This document shows positions 43,573 through 55,800 of a stretch of DNA of 64,000 nt, piece after piece. Each line of letters starts with the position of its first letter. The stretch's first letter is position 1. The DNA is from Lineus longissimus (Eukaryota; Nemertea; Pilidiophora; Heteronemertea; Lineidae): NCBI RefSeq assembly GCF_910592395.1, contig NC_088320.1, forward strand, positions 11,654,501 through 11,718,500. Reading direction: 5' to 3'. The notes beneath the pieces are model-generated. The model did no database searches and had not been told where the DNA came from. It saw only the letters and a program-made list of their open reading frames with translations. Made by a program: the position numbers and the translations under genes.

Positions 43573-44230
43573 ACTATCAAGCACGGTATCCCTGTTTCTG
43601 ATTATCTGTATAAACTCTTTGGAAGTTTGAATGCCTCAGTGGTCGGAATGTATAAACACTTCCAAAGATTTTAAAACAACTTGTTCTTGCTTTAAGTCTA
43701 AACTATTATTGTCTTAATCAAGTCCGTAATTTGAACAAAGGGGATGTTATGTATAGTTTAGACCCCTCCATGAGGAGCCTCAGCATTAGGACCCTCCGTC
43801 ACGTGACCACGTGGAAGGATGCTAGTCAAGGTATAAACTGGGTCAAGCCATCAGAAGTGCGTGGACCTCCGTCTGTATAGGCCATGCTTGAGTTTCCCTT
43901 GACTATCAAGCACGGTATCCCTGTTTCCGATTATCTGTATAAACGCTTTGGAAATTTGAATGCCTTAGTGGTCGGAATGTATAAACACTTCCAAAGATTT
44001 TAAAACAACTTGTTCTTGCTTTAAGTCTAAACTATTATTGTCTTAATCAAGTCCGTAATTTGAACAAAGGGGATGTTATGTATAGTTTAGACCCCTCCAT
44101 GAGGAGCCTCAGCATTAGGACCCTCCGTCACGTGACCACGTGGAAGGATGCTAGTCAAGGTATAAACTGGGTCAAGCCATCAGAAGTGCGCGGACCTACG
44201 TCTGTATAGGCCATGCTTGAGTTTCCCTTG
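43573..44230 (+). repeat. 329-bp tandem duplication spanning the PPT and LTR start
   Basis: 43573-43901 and 43902-44230 are near-identical. Both run from 'ACTATCAAGCACGGTATCCC' through the polypurine tract into the first 157 bp of the LTR ('GAGTTTCCCTTG'). The first unit therefore carries a partial LTR (43745-43901) and the second runs on into the full 3' LTR. Confidence 0.9.
44062..44073 (+). other. Polypurine tract
   Basis: GAACAAAGGGGA immediately before the 3' LTR start (TGTTATG), the usual plus-strand primer. A second copy lies before the partial LTR at 43745. Confidence 0.7.
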
Positions 44231-44361
44231 AGTTAGTTATCTTGCTGGTCATCCAACCTTTGCCGTGAAGTGCACCGCTGTTAGGATTCTTGTGGTGAAT
44301 AAACTATATAAAAGAATGTGATTCGTCAGCTCCATTTATGATGTAAGATCCCAACATGACA
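44074..44361 (+). repeat. 3' LTR (288 bp)
   Basis: TGTTATGTATAGTTTAGACC…CCCAACATGACA. It matches the 5' LTR in order and extent with many substitutions and small indels, indicating age. Contains TATAAA and AATAAA signals. Confidence 0.88.
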
Positions 44362-44872
44362 ATATAAAGAAATCTACGCGACTGTCATTTAATCCTGATG
44401 ACAAGTTTTTGTTGCAGTTAATTCACAATAATCATGCAGCAAATGGTAAATATGTATCATTGATATTCTCGTTAGTGTCGTAAAAATATCTTAGCGCATT
44501 CCATTGCTTATTTGCCGCAATTGGGAAATTTACACAGTAGTTACAACCAAAGGTTAAGAACGAGAATTCAACCCAGAGGCTTGGATTGCTCTTCATATGA
44601 TCACCAGAAGCAAAATAAAAAAATATGTGTTCATCATCATATGCTAATGAGAAAATGACACATGATAGCGAGTGACGTCATCGATATTTATGTAAATTGT
44701 CATTAACTAATCACAGAGCTTTTATTTTTAGATGTGTCCAGGGATTAATAAGAGGACCACCGGAAGTGGGGAGCTCATTGACCCCCATGGAAAAAGAGGT
44801 TGGCTTCTTAGCACCTCATCATGCCTGTACATACAATTAATAGCATACATTATCCTCAAATACCTCGAAGAT

Positions 44873-45310
44873 TGGACATACATCAGAGAGGGCAATGTTT
44901 CCCCTATTACACCGTCATCTAGCCCATGGATGACTTGGTATAGGGCAGTACATAGTAGGACACCGAGAGGACAATGTTGATTGTTCCCCTATCAATGTTC
45001 CGAGTATCATCCTAGTTGCTTTAGTTGTGGCGTTAGGACATATTATCTCAGAATGGACATTGTTTCGCCGGTCATCATTCTGTGAGACTGTGCATAGCTT
45101 GGTTCTTACATTTGGACATGCCTCCGAGAGGACAATATTTCCCCTATGCACTGTCATCCCAGTCCCCGAACAAACTGGTTGTGACGTTAGGACATGTCTC
45201 GCCTAGGATGATGTTTCCCCTATACATCGCCATACGGTTCTTTGGATGACTTGGTAGTGACGTTTGGACATCCTTCAGATGAGGGAAACATTGTCGGCTG
45301 CCCAATCGCC
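44873..45310. repeat. Degenerate tandem repeat, about 80-bp period
   Basis: The words 'TTTCCCCTAT' or 'GTTCCCCTAT', 'GGACAT' and 'GAGAGGACAAT' recur at roughly 77-84 bp spacing (44899, 44983, 45060, 45139, 45218). Each unit also has a GTCATC-type segment. Strongly diverged and non-coding. Confidence 0.6.
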
Positions 45311-45719
45311 TCCTCTTCGACATAAGTAGTTTCCATCAACAAATTGCACAAAAAATTCAAAATCTGAAAGCAGTGTTGACGTTTCATCTTTTGAGGACAA
45401 AGTCACAACCAAAATGGAGGAATACATTCACTTCCAACTCCTTGTCCAATCTGTAAAGTCCTTTAAAGCTTCCAGAATTTAGGTGGAGACTTATGTACAA
45501 ATTCCAGTTCATGCAAGAGACATTTCCGTTTCAAACAAACAAGATAAAACTAATGAACAAGGAACAAAATATGATATATCAAACGAATTAATTTTATTCA
45601 TTTATCAAGATAAGATGATTATGGCGAGGTTATACAATGTATGTAATACACCCTCCCAAGAAATTATGCGGCTTTTAGGTTTCACATGAGGCCAGTTCCA
45701 AAACCAAAAACATGCTGAG

Positions 45720-45985
45720 ATCACTGGGCTACTAAGGTATAATTTCCAATGAGAGGTACACGGGAAGCGTGCAGGCACTGTGGAAGAGCGTCCGTAGGTC
45801 ATAGGGGTCGAAGCTTGGCCGGTACCACTCGGTACTTTCAACTGGCCCGAAATGTCCAAAAGCAGTGCAGATTGTGTGCTCCTTGGTTTCTACAGAAGGT
45901 TTCTGGATTAGGCTGGGGGATGAATGTAAAGTGCTTTGAGGCAGTACAGTATAAAAGTGCTATATAAGAACAAGCATTAAATTTT
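45720..45985 (+). repeat. Retroposon 3' end (SINE/LINE tail)
   Basis: Ends with 'GTAAAGTGCTTTGAGGCAGT' and 'AAAAGTGCTATATAAGAAC', the 'AAAGCGCTTTGA…GCGCTATATAAA' 3' terminus shared by many CR1/L2-related LINEs and the SINEs they mobilise. No coding frame with RT motifs. Confidence 0.6.
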
Positions 45986-46787
45986 TATTTTTACAATGTA
46001 CAGTCTAGCTCATATTAATATCAACACCTAGTCAATTATATTGCCGAGTACCATCAATCCAGATCCAGCCCTACTTGCAACTCAACTTAGTCAATTATAC
46101 TCAGTGAGTAATATCTGTCATGTTTGCATCAGACATTATTAGCACAACTTGTCTTTGGCCCTACCTGTCTTCGGCCTGGTATTAGTCATGTGTTTTATGT
46201 AGTTGTGGTTACCGATACGCCCCTCCGTAAATAAAAGTACCGTTGTATATCAATGATTAAATTCGTCTTTGGTTAAATCCTGAACGGTTATCCTGCTCGT
46301 GTGTGTCTGAATAGCATTCCGCGAAGATGACGTCACTGCAGCTGCTGCCCTCTATTTCCCCATCGCTGAATTACAGGCAATGTCGGACAAACATGCGGTT
46401 TCGTAATGGATTCAGGCTTTCTAACTAGGGCAGTTAGATTCAATCTGGCACATGTCCGAGTGTTGGAAATACTACACAATTGTTCTGAATATTTCTCTCT
46501 CTGACTCTATGGTATCATTCATGCTAAAAACAATGCAGGGTCAAAGATAATTGACTTTGAAATAAGCTCAAATGCGTAGAAATAAGTGTCGATGTCCGAC
46601 TGTCACGTGACTAAAACGTCATCAATATCTTATGCAAATGACCTTGTGAGCTATAAATAGTAACTTCGCGGTTAAATCCTGAACGGTTATCCTGCTCGTG
46701 AGTATCTGAATTGAAGAACTCAACAATATCAATCAAGATCCAGCCAAATGTCCACATCCAAATGTTTTTTGTTGAGATTCGACCCTT

Positions 46788-46793
46788 TTTATT
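46788..46793 (-). terminator. Polyadenylation signal AATAAA
   Basis: On the minus strand, AATAAA lies 67 bp after the stop codon at 46860, in the right place to end the transcript of the nuclease-like gene. Confidence 0.45.
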
Positions 46794-46859
46794 TTCAACA
46801 CCACTTCACAAATACCATGAAATGGCCCTATAACTATTTCGATCTTGCTGCATTTATAT

Positions 46860-49800
46860 CTAGCCTGCAAAACATTTCAGTCTGAAATTCATGATTCTAT
46901 ATAACCAGCAGCACAATGACTTCAAACTCTGTACATTGAAGTGTAAATTTTCCAAACTAATAAGGGAACTACTCATTTGATATACCGAGAATATGTCATC
47001 ATGTTTCCTTATAAGGATTAGATGCCAACCCTTTTTAGAAATCAAAAGACCAAAAGAAGAATTTTGAAAATGCATCTGTGTTAACATTTGATGAATGCAC
47101 TGAATCCTAGAGCTATAATCAGCAACTTGCTTGCACTCTACATTAAGAATGAAAAAGCCTGGATAGTGATGCAAATACCAGATATGATCGGGAACAATTC
47201 CATGAATTTCTGAAGGACAAACGGATGGATCCTCAGAATCAATCGAGGACCATGCTGCTGATGTCCTGCGGCGCTGCACGCTAACGACAGAAACCTCATC
47301 ATTTTCCCATGTGTCAACATCATCGGGTTCAACAAACTGGACTCTCCCATTTGTGTATGAATAATTCACTGGACTCTCATGCGTCACTACACTATCAGTG
47401 ATTCCTTCATGAATTTGAATGCTATTCAGCATTTTCTCAATGAACTTCTTGGCTTCTCCATTACTCATCATGGTAACTAACGCACGCTCCAGGCTCTGAG
47501 CCATAATGTAAAGGTCATTGTGTATCCCATCGTTACCGCCAGCTGTGGGGAAAAAGAAAAAGGGAGATTCAACGTTTGCACATCATACACTAGTTGCAAA
47601 TGAAATGAAACAGCCAGGGGCCATTGTGCTCACCGTCTAGATATTTGGTGGTCAGGAATTCATCCAGGTTAAGAAACATGCTGCATGTATAGTATATAGG
47701 TCAAAGCGAAGTCAGTATGACATGTGATGTAATCTTGCTTGGAGTACCTACCATAAAAAAATCATCCAAAACAAGTCACTAATAAGCGAGATATCGCACT
47801 TTTTACTTTTTTAAGTTTTGGCCTTCTGGTGGCCAAGTCGAGATCAAAATTCGGTGTCAGAGGTAACATGACATAGGGAGTCATGTGTACCTAATTTCAA
47901 GTTCATAACTTTAGCGGTTAAGAAACGTGCCATAGTTACACTCAAACGGCCAATTTACACTATTTGACCTCTGTGACCCTGAAAATAAGGTCAAATCAAA
48001 ACCCGTAGGATATGTGACGTATCCTCGCTAGGAAAACATACCATAAAAATATCATCGAAAATGAGTCAGTAATAAGCGAGATATTGAACTTTTAACACTT
48101 TTTTTAGTTTTAGCCCCCTGGTGGCAAAGTCCAGAATCAGATCAGACTGAAATTCGGTGTCAGCGGTTATGTGACGTAAGGAGTCATGTGAAACAAATAT
48201 CAAGTTCATAGCTTTAGAAGTTAAGAAACGTGCCATACTTTCACTCAAACAGCCAATTTGTGCCATTTGACCTATGCGACTTTGAAAATTAGGTCAAACT
48301 GAAAACTCGTATGATTTAGCAAAAGCGAGATATTGCACTTTTTATGTTTTAACTTTTGGCCAAGACGAGATTCAGATCGGATTGAAAGTCAGAGTCAGAG
48401 GTCACCTGACCTGTGGGGTTATGTGTACTAAGTTTCAAGTAGCTTTAGCAGTTAAAAAACATGCCACCGTTTTTGAAACAGGATACAGACGACAACTACA
48501 ATGACGGACGACAGACACAGCGGTGTTGTATAGACTCCCCTACGGTGAGCCAAACATGTGGTGATGATATGGTCATTAGCTCAAGACTTATGCCTATGCC
48601 ATGGCACTTTTTAAGTTTCCAGTTTTGGCCCCCTGGTGGCCAAGTCAAGATTCAGACCGGACCAAAATTCTGCATCATATGTTATCTGACCTAGGGGGTC
48701 ATGTGTACCAAGTTTCAAGTTCATAGCTCTAGCGGTTAAGAAACGTGCCAATGTTTTGAATTAGGATACAGACGACGATGACGACGGACGACAGACGACG
48801 GACGACAGACGACGGACATAGCGGTGTTGTAAATACTCACCTATGGTGAGCCAAAAATATCATCAACGAAATGGCCAGGGGCCATTGTGATCACTGTATA
48901 GATATAACAGTAAAGACAATAAGATTTGAGCCAGTTAAGAAATGTACCAACGGCCAAGTAATGCCATTTGACCAAGAGGGTTAAGAAACATGCCATAGTT
49001 ACACTCAAATGGCCAATTTACACCTTTTATCCTCTGTGACCTTGAAAAGTAGGTCAAATTGAAAACCCTTGTAATTATTCATATATACTTTTAAGAAGTA
49101 CCGGTACATGTGATAATGAAATGGCCAAGGGCCATTGTGCTCACTGTATAGATATTTGGTGGTTGGAATTCATCCTGGTTAAGAAACATGCTACATGTAT
49201 AGTATATAGGTCAAACCAAAGTCGGCATGACATGTGATGTATCGTTGCTTGGAGTAACTACCATACAAATATCATCGAAGACAAGTAAGTGAATATAATT
49301 GAAAACAGGTCACTAATAAGTGTGATATTGCACTTTGTACCTTTTTTAGTTTTTGACCCCTGGTGGCCAAGTCGAGAATCGGATCAGACCCAATTCAGTA
49401 TCAGAGGTTATCTGGTTTAGGGAGTAATGTGTTCTAAATTTCCAGTTCATAGCTTCAGTGGTTAAGAAACGTGCCGTAGTTACCTTCAAACAGCCGATTT
49501 ACGCCATTAGACCTCTGCAACCTTGAAAATTAAGTTCAGTCCAAAACCTGTATGATATGTGATATATCTTTGCTAGGAGTACGTACCATAAAACTTTAAG
49601 CAAAAACAAGTCGCTTATAAGCAAGATATCGCACTTTTTAGGTTTTAACTTTTGGCCCCTGGTGGCCAAGTCAAAAATCAGATCGGATCGATATCGAAAT
49701 CGAGATCGAAATTTAATGTCGGATGTAATCTGATTTAGGGAGTAATGTGTACACAATTTCAAGTTCATAGCTTCAATGGTTAAGAAACGTGCCATAGTTA

Positions 49801-52800
49801 CCCTCAAACAGCCAATAAACACCATTTGACCTCTGCAACCTTGAAAATTTGGTCAAATCAAAAACCCTAATTATTTAGTGAAAACAAGTTGCTTATAAGT
49901 GAGATATCGCACCTTTTAGGTTTAAACTTTTGGCAAAGTCGAGATTCAGATCGGACTGAAAGTCAAGAGTCAGAGGTCACCTGACCTGTGGGGTTATGTG
50001 TACAAAGTTTCAAGTTCATAGCTCAAGCGGTTAAGAAACGTGCCACTGTTTTTGAAACAGTCCACAGATAACGATGATGGATGACGGATCCACTATGAAC
50101 AGCAACTCTCGTTTTTCTGTCGAAAAACTCTCGGAATCTGCATCGGTCTCGAAATCTCTCGAAATCACTCGAAATGCTTCACGGTCATTTAACCGTCTCT
50201 CGGAAATCTCACGGAATTTGACCTGGCCTTGGCGAGCCATGGTGGGCAAGAACTCGGAGAGTGTCAAAGAAAATCGAAACAGTTTATTCCATTGTGACTG
50301 CTGGTCTTATCCCTGTTGAATATTACCGAAAACGTTCGTAAATGACAGAAAATTTTAATCCTTTTGCCCGAGATGTATTTTCGATTTTTTTCGACAGAGT
50401 TCGAGAGGTATTCAGATTGAGCAATCATTCCAGTTCTGCAATGCGTTATAGGTGTCGCAAACCCGCATTCTTATCACATCTATTGAAACTGCAGGTAGGA
50501 GTCTAAAAGTATCGAAAAGACTCGAATGGTATCGTACTTAGGTGTAGTGGAATACAAAAGGACTCGAAAAGTCTCGTTTTCTATCGTTTTTCTTACAGGT
50601 GGTGTCGAAAACGGCATGTCCTGAGTAAATACCCGGTTGTTACCCTCGTAACATTGGTTGTCACAACACCCTCCAACGTTGACAAAACACGCAACCAATG
50701 TGCACCCTAATGACCAACGCTTTTAACCTGTAAAAATTATCAAAATCTAGGGGCTTGATTTATTTTCAAAACAGTATGCACTGGGTTCTTGCTTAGGCGA
50801 GACTTTTTTTATTTGTTGGTGCTCGGATCCGCCGACCTCCCGATGTCCGAAATAAAAAAAAAATAAAATTTTTATATCTAGCCAGTCTTGGATCCGCCGA
50901 TTCTAACATTACCGATTTTACAAAAAAAAAAAAAAAAAATTTTATTTTGAGCTCCGACGCCCGACAGTAACTTAAAAGATCAAAAATATTTTTTTCAAAA
51001 TCAAAATTCAACATGATTGAATTAAAATTAGCTTCGTCGGATTGATCATTCGAATCGAAAGTGCGAATGCCAGACCAGCTCTGCCAGACCTAGACTGGTT
51101 CTTGTCCTTTCCTAATGCATCCCACAGTAGATATTATGACGAGAACCAGTCTATTGTTATGAGTCTGGCTGCTGACTGTTCAATGTGTGAAAATGCACTA
51201 CTTTTTTTAGGAAAAATTTTTATTTTTATCCTTCCCTCCGACTTTGAGAAATCCTATCAATTTTTCGAGACCATGAAATCTTTGGAAAAAAACATTTTTT
51301 TTTGTTTTTGTTTTTCGCCCTCCTCAAAAATATATTCCTCCAAAAATCTGAGCACCAACTAATAAAAAAAGTCTCGCCTTATTACACAAAAGCAGATATC
51401 ATCCATTGCAAAATCATAAGAAGAAGAAGATACTGTGTACATGTATATTCATTCAGGCAATATGTGTGTGTTTTACGTATCAGCAATGAAATATTTTAGA
51501 TTAAACTAAAAGTTATAATGCATAAAAGTCTTCGAATTGGAACTTGAAGCCAGTCGCATTCGTTCTAACAGTTCTCACTGATAAATGTGAAATCCCCAAC
51601 ATGGCAGTTTACAACAACTTGTACAAAGTCAGAAGGAATTGAGCAGCTCAGGCATGTTAACCAGATATTATTGTAAACGCGAACTGCATTGCGCAGACTT
51701 TCAACACCTCAAGACGCACATTTATTTATATGACACAAGATGGCCGCCTGGGGGCCATATTGGATATCAGGTGGGGCCAGAAAATTATACAGCACCTCCC
51801 TTACCCTAGGCGATCATACCACAGAATATCAGCTCCCTCACACAACTGCTTCTGGAGTTATAGGTCGGAATGCTAAAATTCCAAGATGCCAACTGATGGC
51901 CATCTTGGATTTCGGATTGCGCCCAGAATCATTAGGGAAACTCCCCTACCATAGGCCATTACACCACAAAAGCTTGAAGTCTGTCGGACATGTGGTTCTT
52001 CAATTAACGAGCGGAATGCAAAAATCTAAGATGGCGGCTGGCGGCCATATTGGATTTTGGAATGTGCCCAAAATCGACAGGGAACCTCCCCCCACTGAAG
52101 ACCATTACACCACAAACGTTTGAAGTCTGTCGGACCTCTAGTTCTTCAGGTAACGAGCAAAATGCGAAAACCTAAGCTGGCGGCTGGCGGCCATATTTGA
52201 TTTTGGAACGCACGCAAAATCGATATGGACCTCCCCTATCCTAGACCATTACACCACAAAAGTTTCAAGTCCGTCAAACCTCTAGTTCTTCAGTTAACAA
52301 GCGGAATGCAAAAACCTAAGATGGCGGCTGGCGGCCATATTGGATTTCGGAAGGCACCCAAAATCAATAGGGACCCTTTGACACACTAGGCCTATACCCC
52401 CTAAAAATTTCAAGTGAAAATCTCGATATTTAATAATCTCTCCTTTAGGCCCGTACACCAAGTTAGAATTAATTGAATACATGTACTTGTTTGCCTGGTC
52501 TTCGAATTTCTAAGAAATGTCATAACAGAAAGTTGCAATTCTTACAGCAGCACTACACTCCATACGAAATATTCCACGAACAAATCTTCCTCAAATTATC
52601 TTTAAACATGAGGTTCTATGAAATTGTGCTGCAATATACTCAAATATATCTGCTGCATTTCTCTGCTAAAACGCAGCATTATCAGACCATTCCATGGGTC
52701 GTACACCAACATAGCCAAAGGTGGATAATTGCACCTAATTTATTTTGAATGTTAACTTAGTGATGAAACATGGTCAGTTAGTCCGGGCAAAAGCCTGAAG

Positions 52801-55800
52801 CCTGTTAATCAAACAGTGCTCAAGTATGTGAGTCAGACAATCATCTATCAGAGAAGAGTGAAAGAAGCAACCCAAGAGAATTTGTTTCACTGTACAACAA
52901 GACCAGATTTATAGCATAGCTTCATGCATGAGCCAACGGTGATTTTAGGGCAGCATAACAAAGTTGTCGGCTGCTTCCCAAGAACCGCCAATTCTTTTCG
53001 TGTTTTCTTTCTGATAGAAAAGTTCTCTCTACCAGAGGCAGTCAATTCATGTTTGACAATAATGCACGTATGGCTCACACAAAAGTAGTAGACTGTGTGC
53101 ATGTCATGAGCAGGTCCCAGCTGAAGAGTTGGATTGAAACGACGAAAATGTGACTTTGATAACGTGAATGATCTTGGATATTCGAAACGTTAAGCTAGCT
53201 TTGTATTTGGGTTGTGGGTTGAAAAACAATCACACATTGTTGCAATTATTGATGGCTGACAACGTTTCTTGCCATTTTTCGATAGGAACAGCAGTTTTTG
53301 AGATATTTGTTCTTGTTGAGTCTGAACGCTTTATGGCCGAGTATGAAAGTCGATTATCATAACGATAATGTTCCTAAAACTAACCGTGTTGATATTCAAT
53401 ACACTTTCATTTAATTTAAGCTACTACCGGATTTGATGTCACATTTTTGAATGCGACCTTCACAATTACTCGTTTCTACTAGAGAAAAGTACCGTTTTGG
53501 TTTTGTAAAATAAATTGTTGAAAAACTATTGCTCGTAGGCAGAGTTCAGACAACTGCAAAACCACTCAAAAAGTACAATAATGTACATACATGTAGTTAT
53601 ATTCTGCTAGACTTTAAGATACTGCCTTTTGCAGGATATTTATAAAATGCATAAGTCACTCTGTTTAGTGTTTCATGCGTAGATTAACCAGGCACCACCG
53701 AGTCCGACATTATGATTGAATAATAGCACAGGTTAAGAGAGGGTGTGAATCTCATGAGGGACAATCAACGCATGCACGATTTAGTGAAATGAATTGAGTC
53801 TGTCTCAAGTCAGTCACCCTTCAACAGGGCCACACGTGGCCGACTGTCTTACACATGTCTAGTGACTCAACAGGCAAAGACAAAGGGGACGCGCCCGTCA
53901 TGCTGTAAACAGTCAGAAATACTTCAAGGTCGATTTATGATGTGACTAAAAGTGGCACACACAGTCTCGATTTTTTGTAATTAGTTATTGTTCCCCGGGA
54001 TGTTATTTTGAATCTATTCATGTCACCCAGTTCAGTATCATTGTACTTTGCAGTGGGTTGACTTTAATGAGAATGAGTTTGGTTTAAGACAAGTGTTTTG
54101 TGGAAAAACCCACCACTAAACTCTTCAGACAACGATCAAATTCAGGAGATCGCTGAAGACTCATCACATAGCATAGCGACTGCTTATGCATGCCCAATTC
54201 ATGAACACAGATTGAGTAATATTACGCATGGTGACAGCGATTATTGCCTCATTTCAATAAATGGTAAACATCACGTAAGATGGAAAGTTATACAGTGCGT
54301 ATCAAAAAAAGTAATCGGAGATCAGAGAGTTGATATGCCAAGGTTACTGATTTTGACTCTTAACTTCAGTTTTGTCAGTGCTCCACGTATGGCGAGCCAA
54401 AGCGGAATTTATTCAAGACTTTAGAATTACCATTCAAGTAGTTAAATATAAGTTCAAGAAGGAAATATATGTTCAAGACTAAAATATGCTCAACCTTGAA
54501 TCAAATGTTTTCAACCTTGAATAAAATATGTTCAACCTTGAACAAAATATATTCAACCTTGAACAAAATATATTCAAGACTCACATGACCATATTCAAGA
54601 CTTGGCCACCAGGAGGCCAAAACTAAACTAGGTAAAAAGTGCAATATCTCGTTTATTTGTGACTTGTTTTTGATGATATTCTTATGGTACTTACTCCAAG
54701 CAACGATATATCACATGTCATACCGACTTTGGTTTGACCTATATACTATACATGTACAATGTTTCTTAACCTGGATGAATTCCAAAGCACCAAATATCTA
54801 TACGGTGAGCACAATGGCCCCTGGCCGTTTCATTTGATATGTTTGAGGATATATTGGACTATATTTCTACCTCAGGTGAAGTTCAAAGTCACGTGGGCCA
54901 CAAGGTCAAATTCAAGGTCAAAAGGTCATCACTCTTTGAAATACCCCAATGTAAAAAGTAATGTCAGATTTGGAATCATTGCTGAATTACTCTTCTAGAA
55001 ATACCAACTTTATCAAATTTGACATATCGGTTACAGAGATATGATCATATTTTTAAGAAATTCTTTTGAATCCTTTGCACGTTTTCTTTAGTAATGACTT
55101 TTATTCTATCATGTATTAATGTTATGTTTTATTATAAATTGTAAAGCGCTTAGAAGTTTTAACAACGTTAAGCGCTATGAAAATGTTTTTAATAATAATA
55201 ATAATAATCATCATTTGAATATTGTCAGCAATGCCCTTTTTGGCCAAAATTGCGAAAATTAAGTGGGCAGTATCTCAGGAACCATAAGTCAGAACAAACT
55301 AAAATTGGGAATATCAGCTTTTCTCCAAAAATAAGCATATTAATCACATTTCAGTAAAATCGAAGGGGGTATGTTTTACTTTTTACATTTTTTGGGGTGA
55401 TTCGACACGGAATGACCCCTTCCTGACCTTGGAAATTAGGTCAAGGTCAAAATGTTTCAATCACTATGTTAAGCTAGATCAGATCAATCAATGACATCTG
55501 AATATCACACAGTGAAAGTTTCTTAGATAGGATATGGTATATTACCCACATTGGATTGTATGACCTTGACCTACTTACACCTGAAAAGTAGGTCTCATTG
55601 ACCTTAATTTTTGTCATGAAGTTTCATCAGAGGTAGCCACAGAAAAAAACCCATGATCCTAGCTATCCGGTTTCACAAGATATTAACAAAATATAGTTTT
55701 CAAAGATGGCCGCCTTGAGCCCTAAAAGTAGGACAAACTGCAATGATTTTTGGTATGTCAAGTCGCGTTGTCATAAGACATCCACCTACCATTGTTGACG

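Larger units (their letters stand above)
37089..44361 (+). mobile_element. Degenerate Ty3/gypsy LTR retrotransposon
   Basis: About 7.3 kb between related long terminal repeats, with a primer-binding-like site, gag, protease, damaged reverse transcriptase, integrase and a polypurine tract in order. Integrase after RT and a GPY/F module place it in Ty3/gypsy (Metaviridae). The 5' LTR differs from the 3' LTR at many positions, the RT/RNase H region is largely deleted, and the 3' end is partly duplicated, so this is an old inactive copy. No exact target duplication is visible (left flank TTTAG, right flank ATATA), suggesting rearrangement or decay. Confidence 0.9.

Noticed and set aside
51740-52123. 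127-aa plus-strand gene
   Set aside because: Lies entirely within the 145-bp tandem array and has that periodicity.
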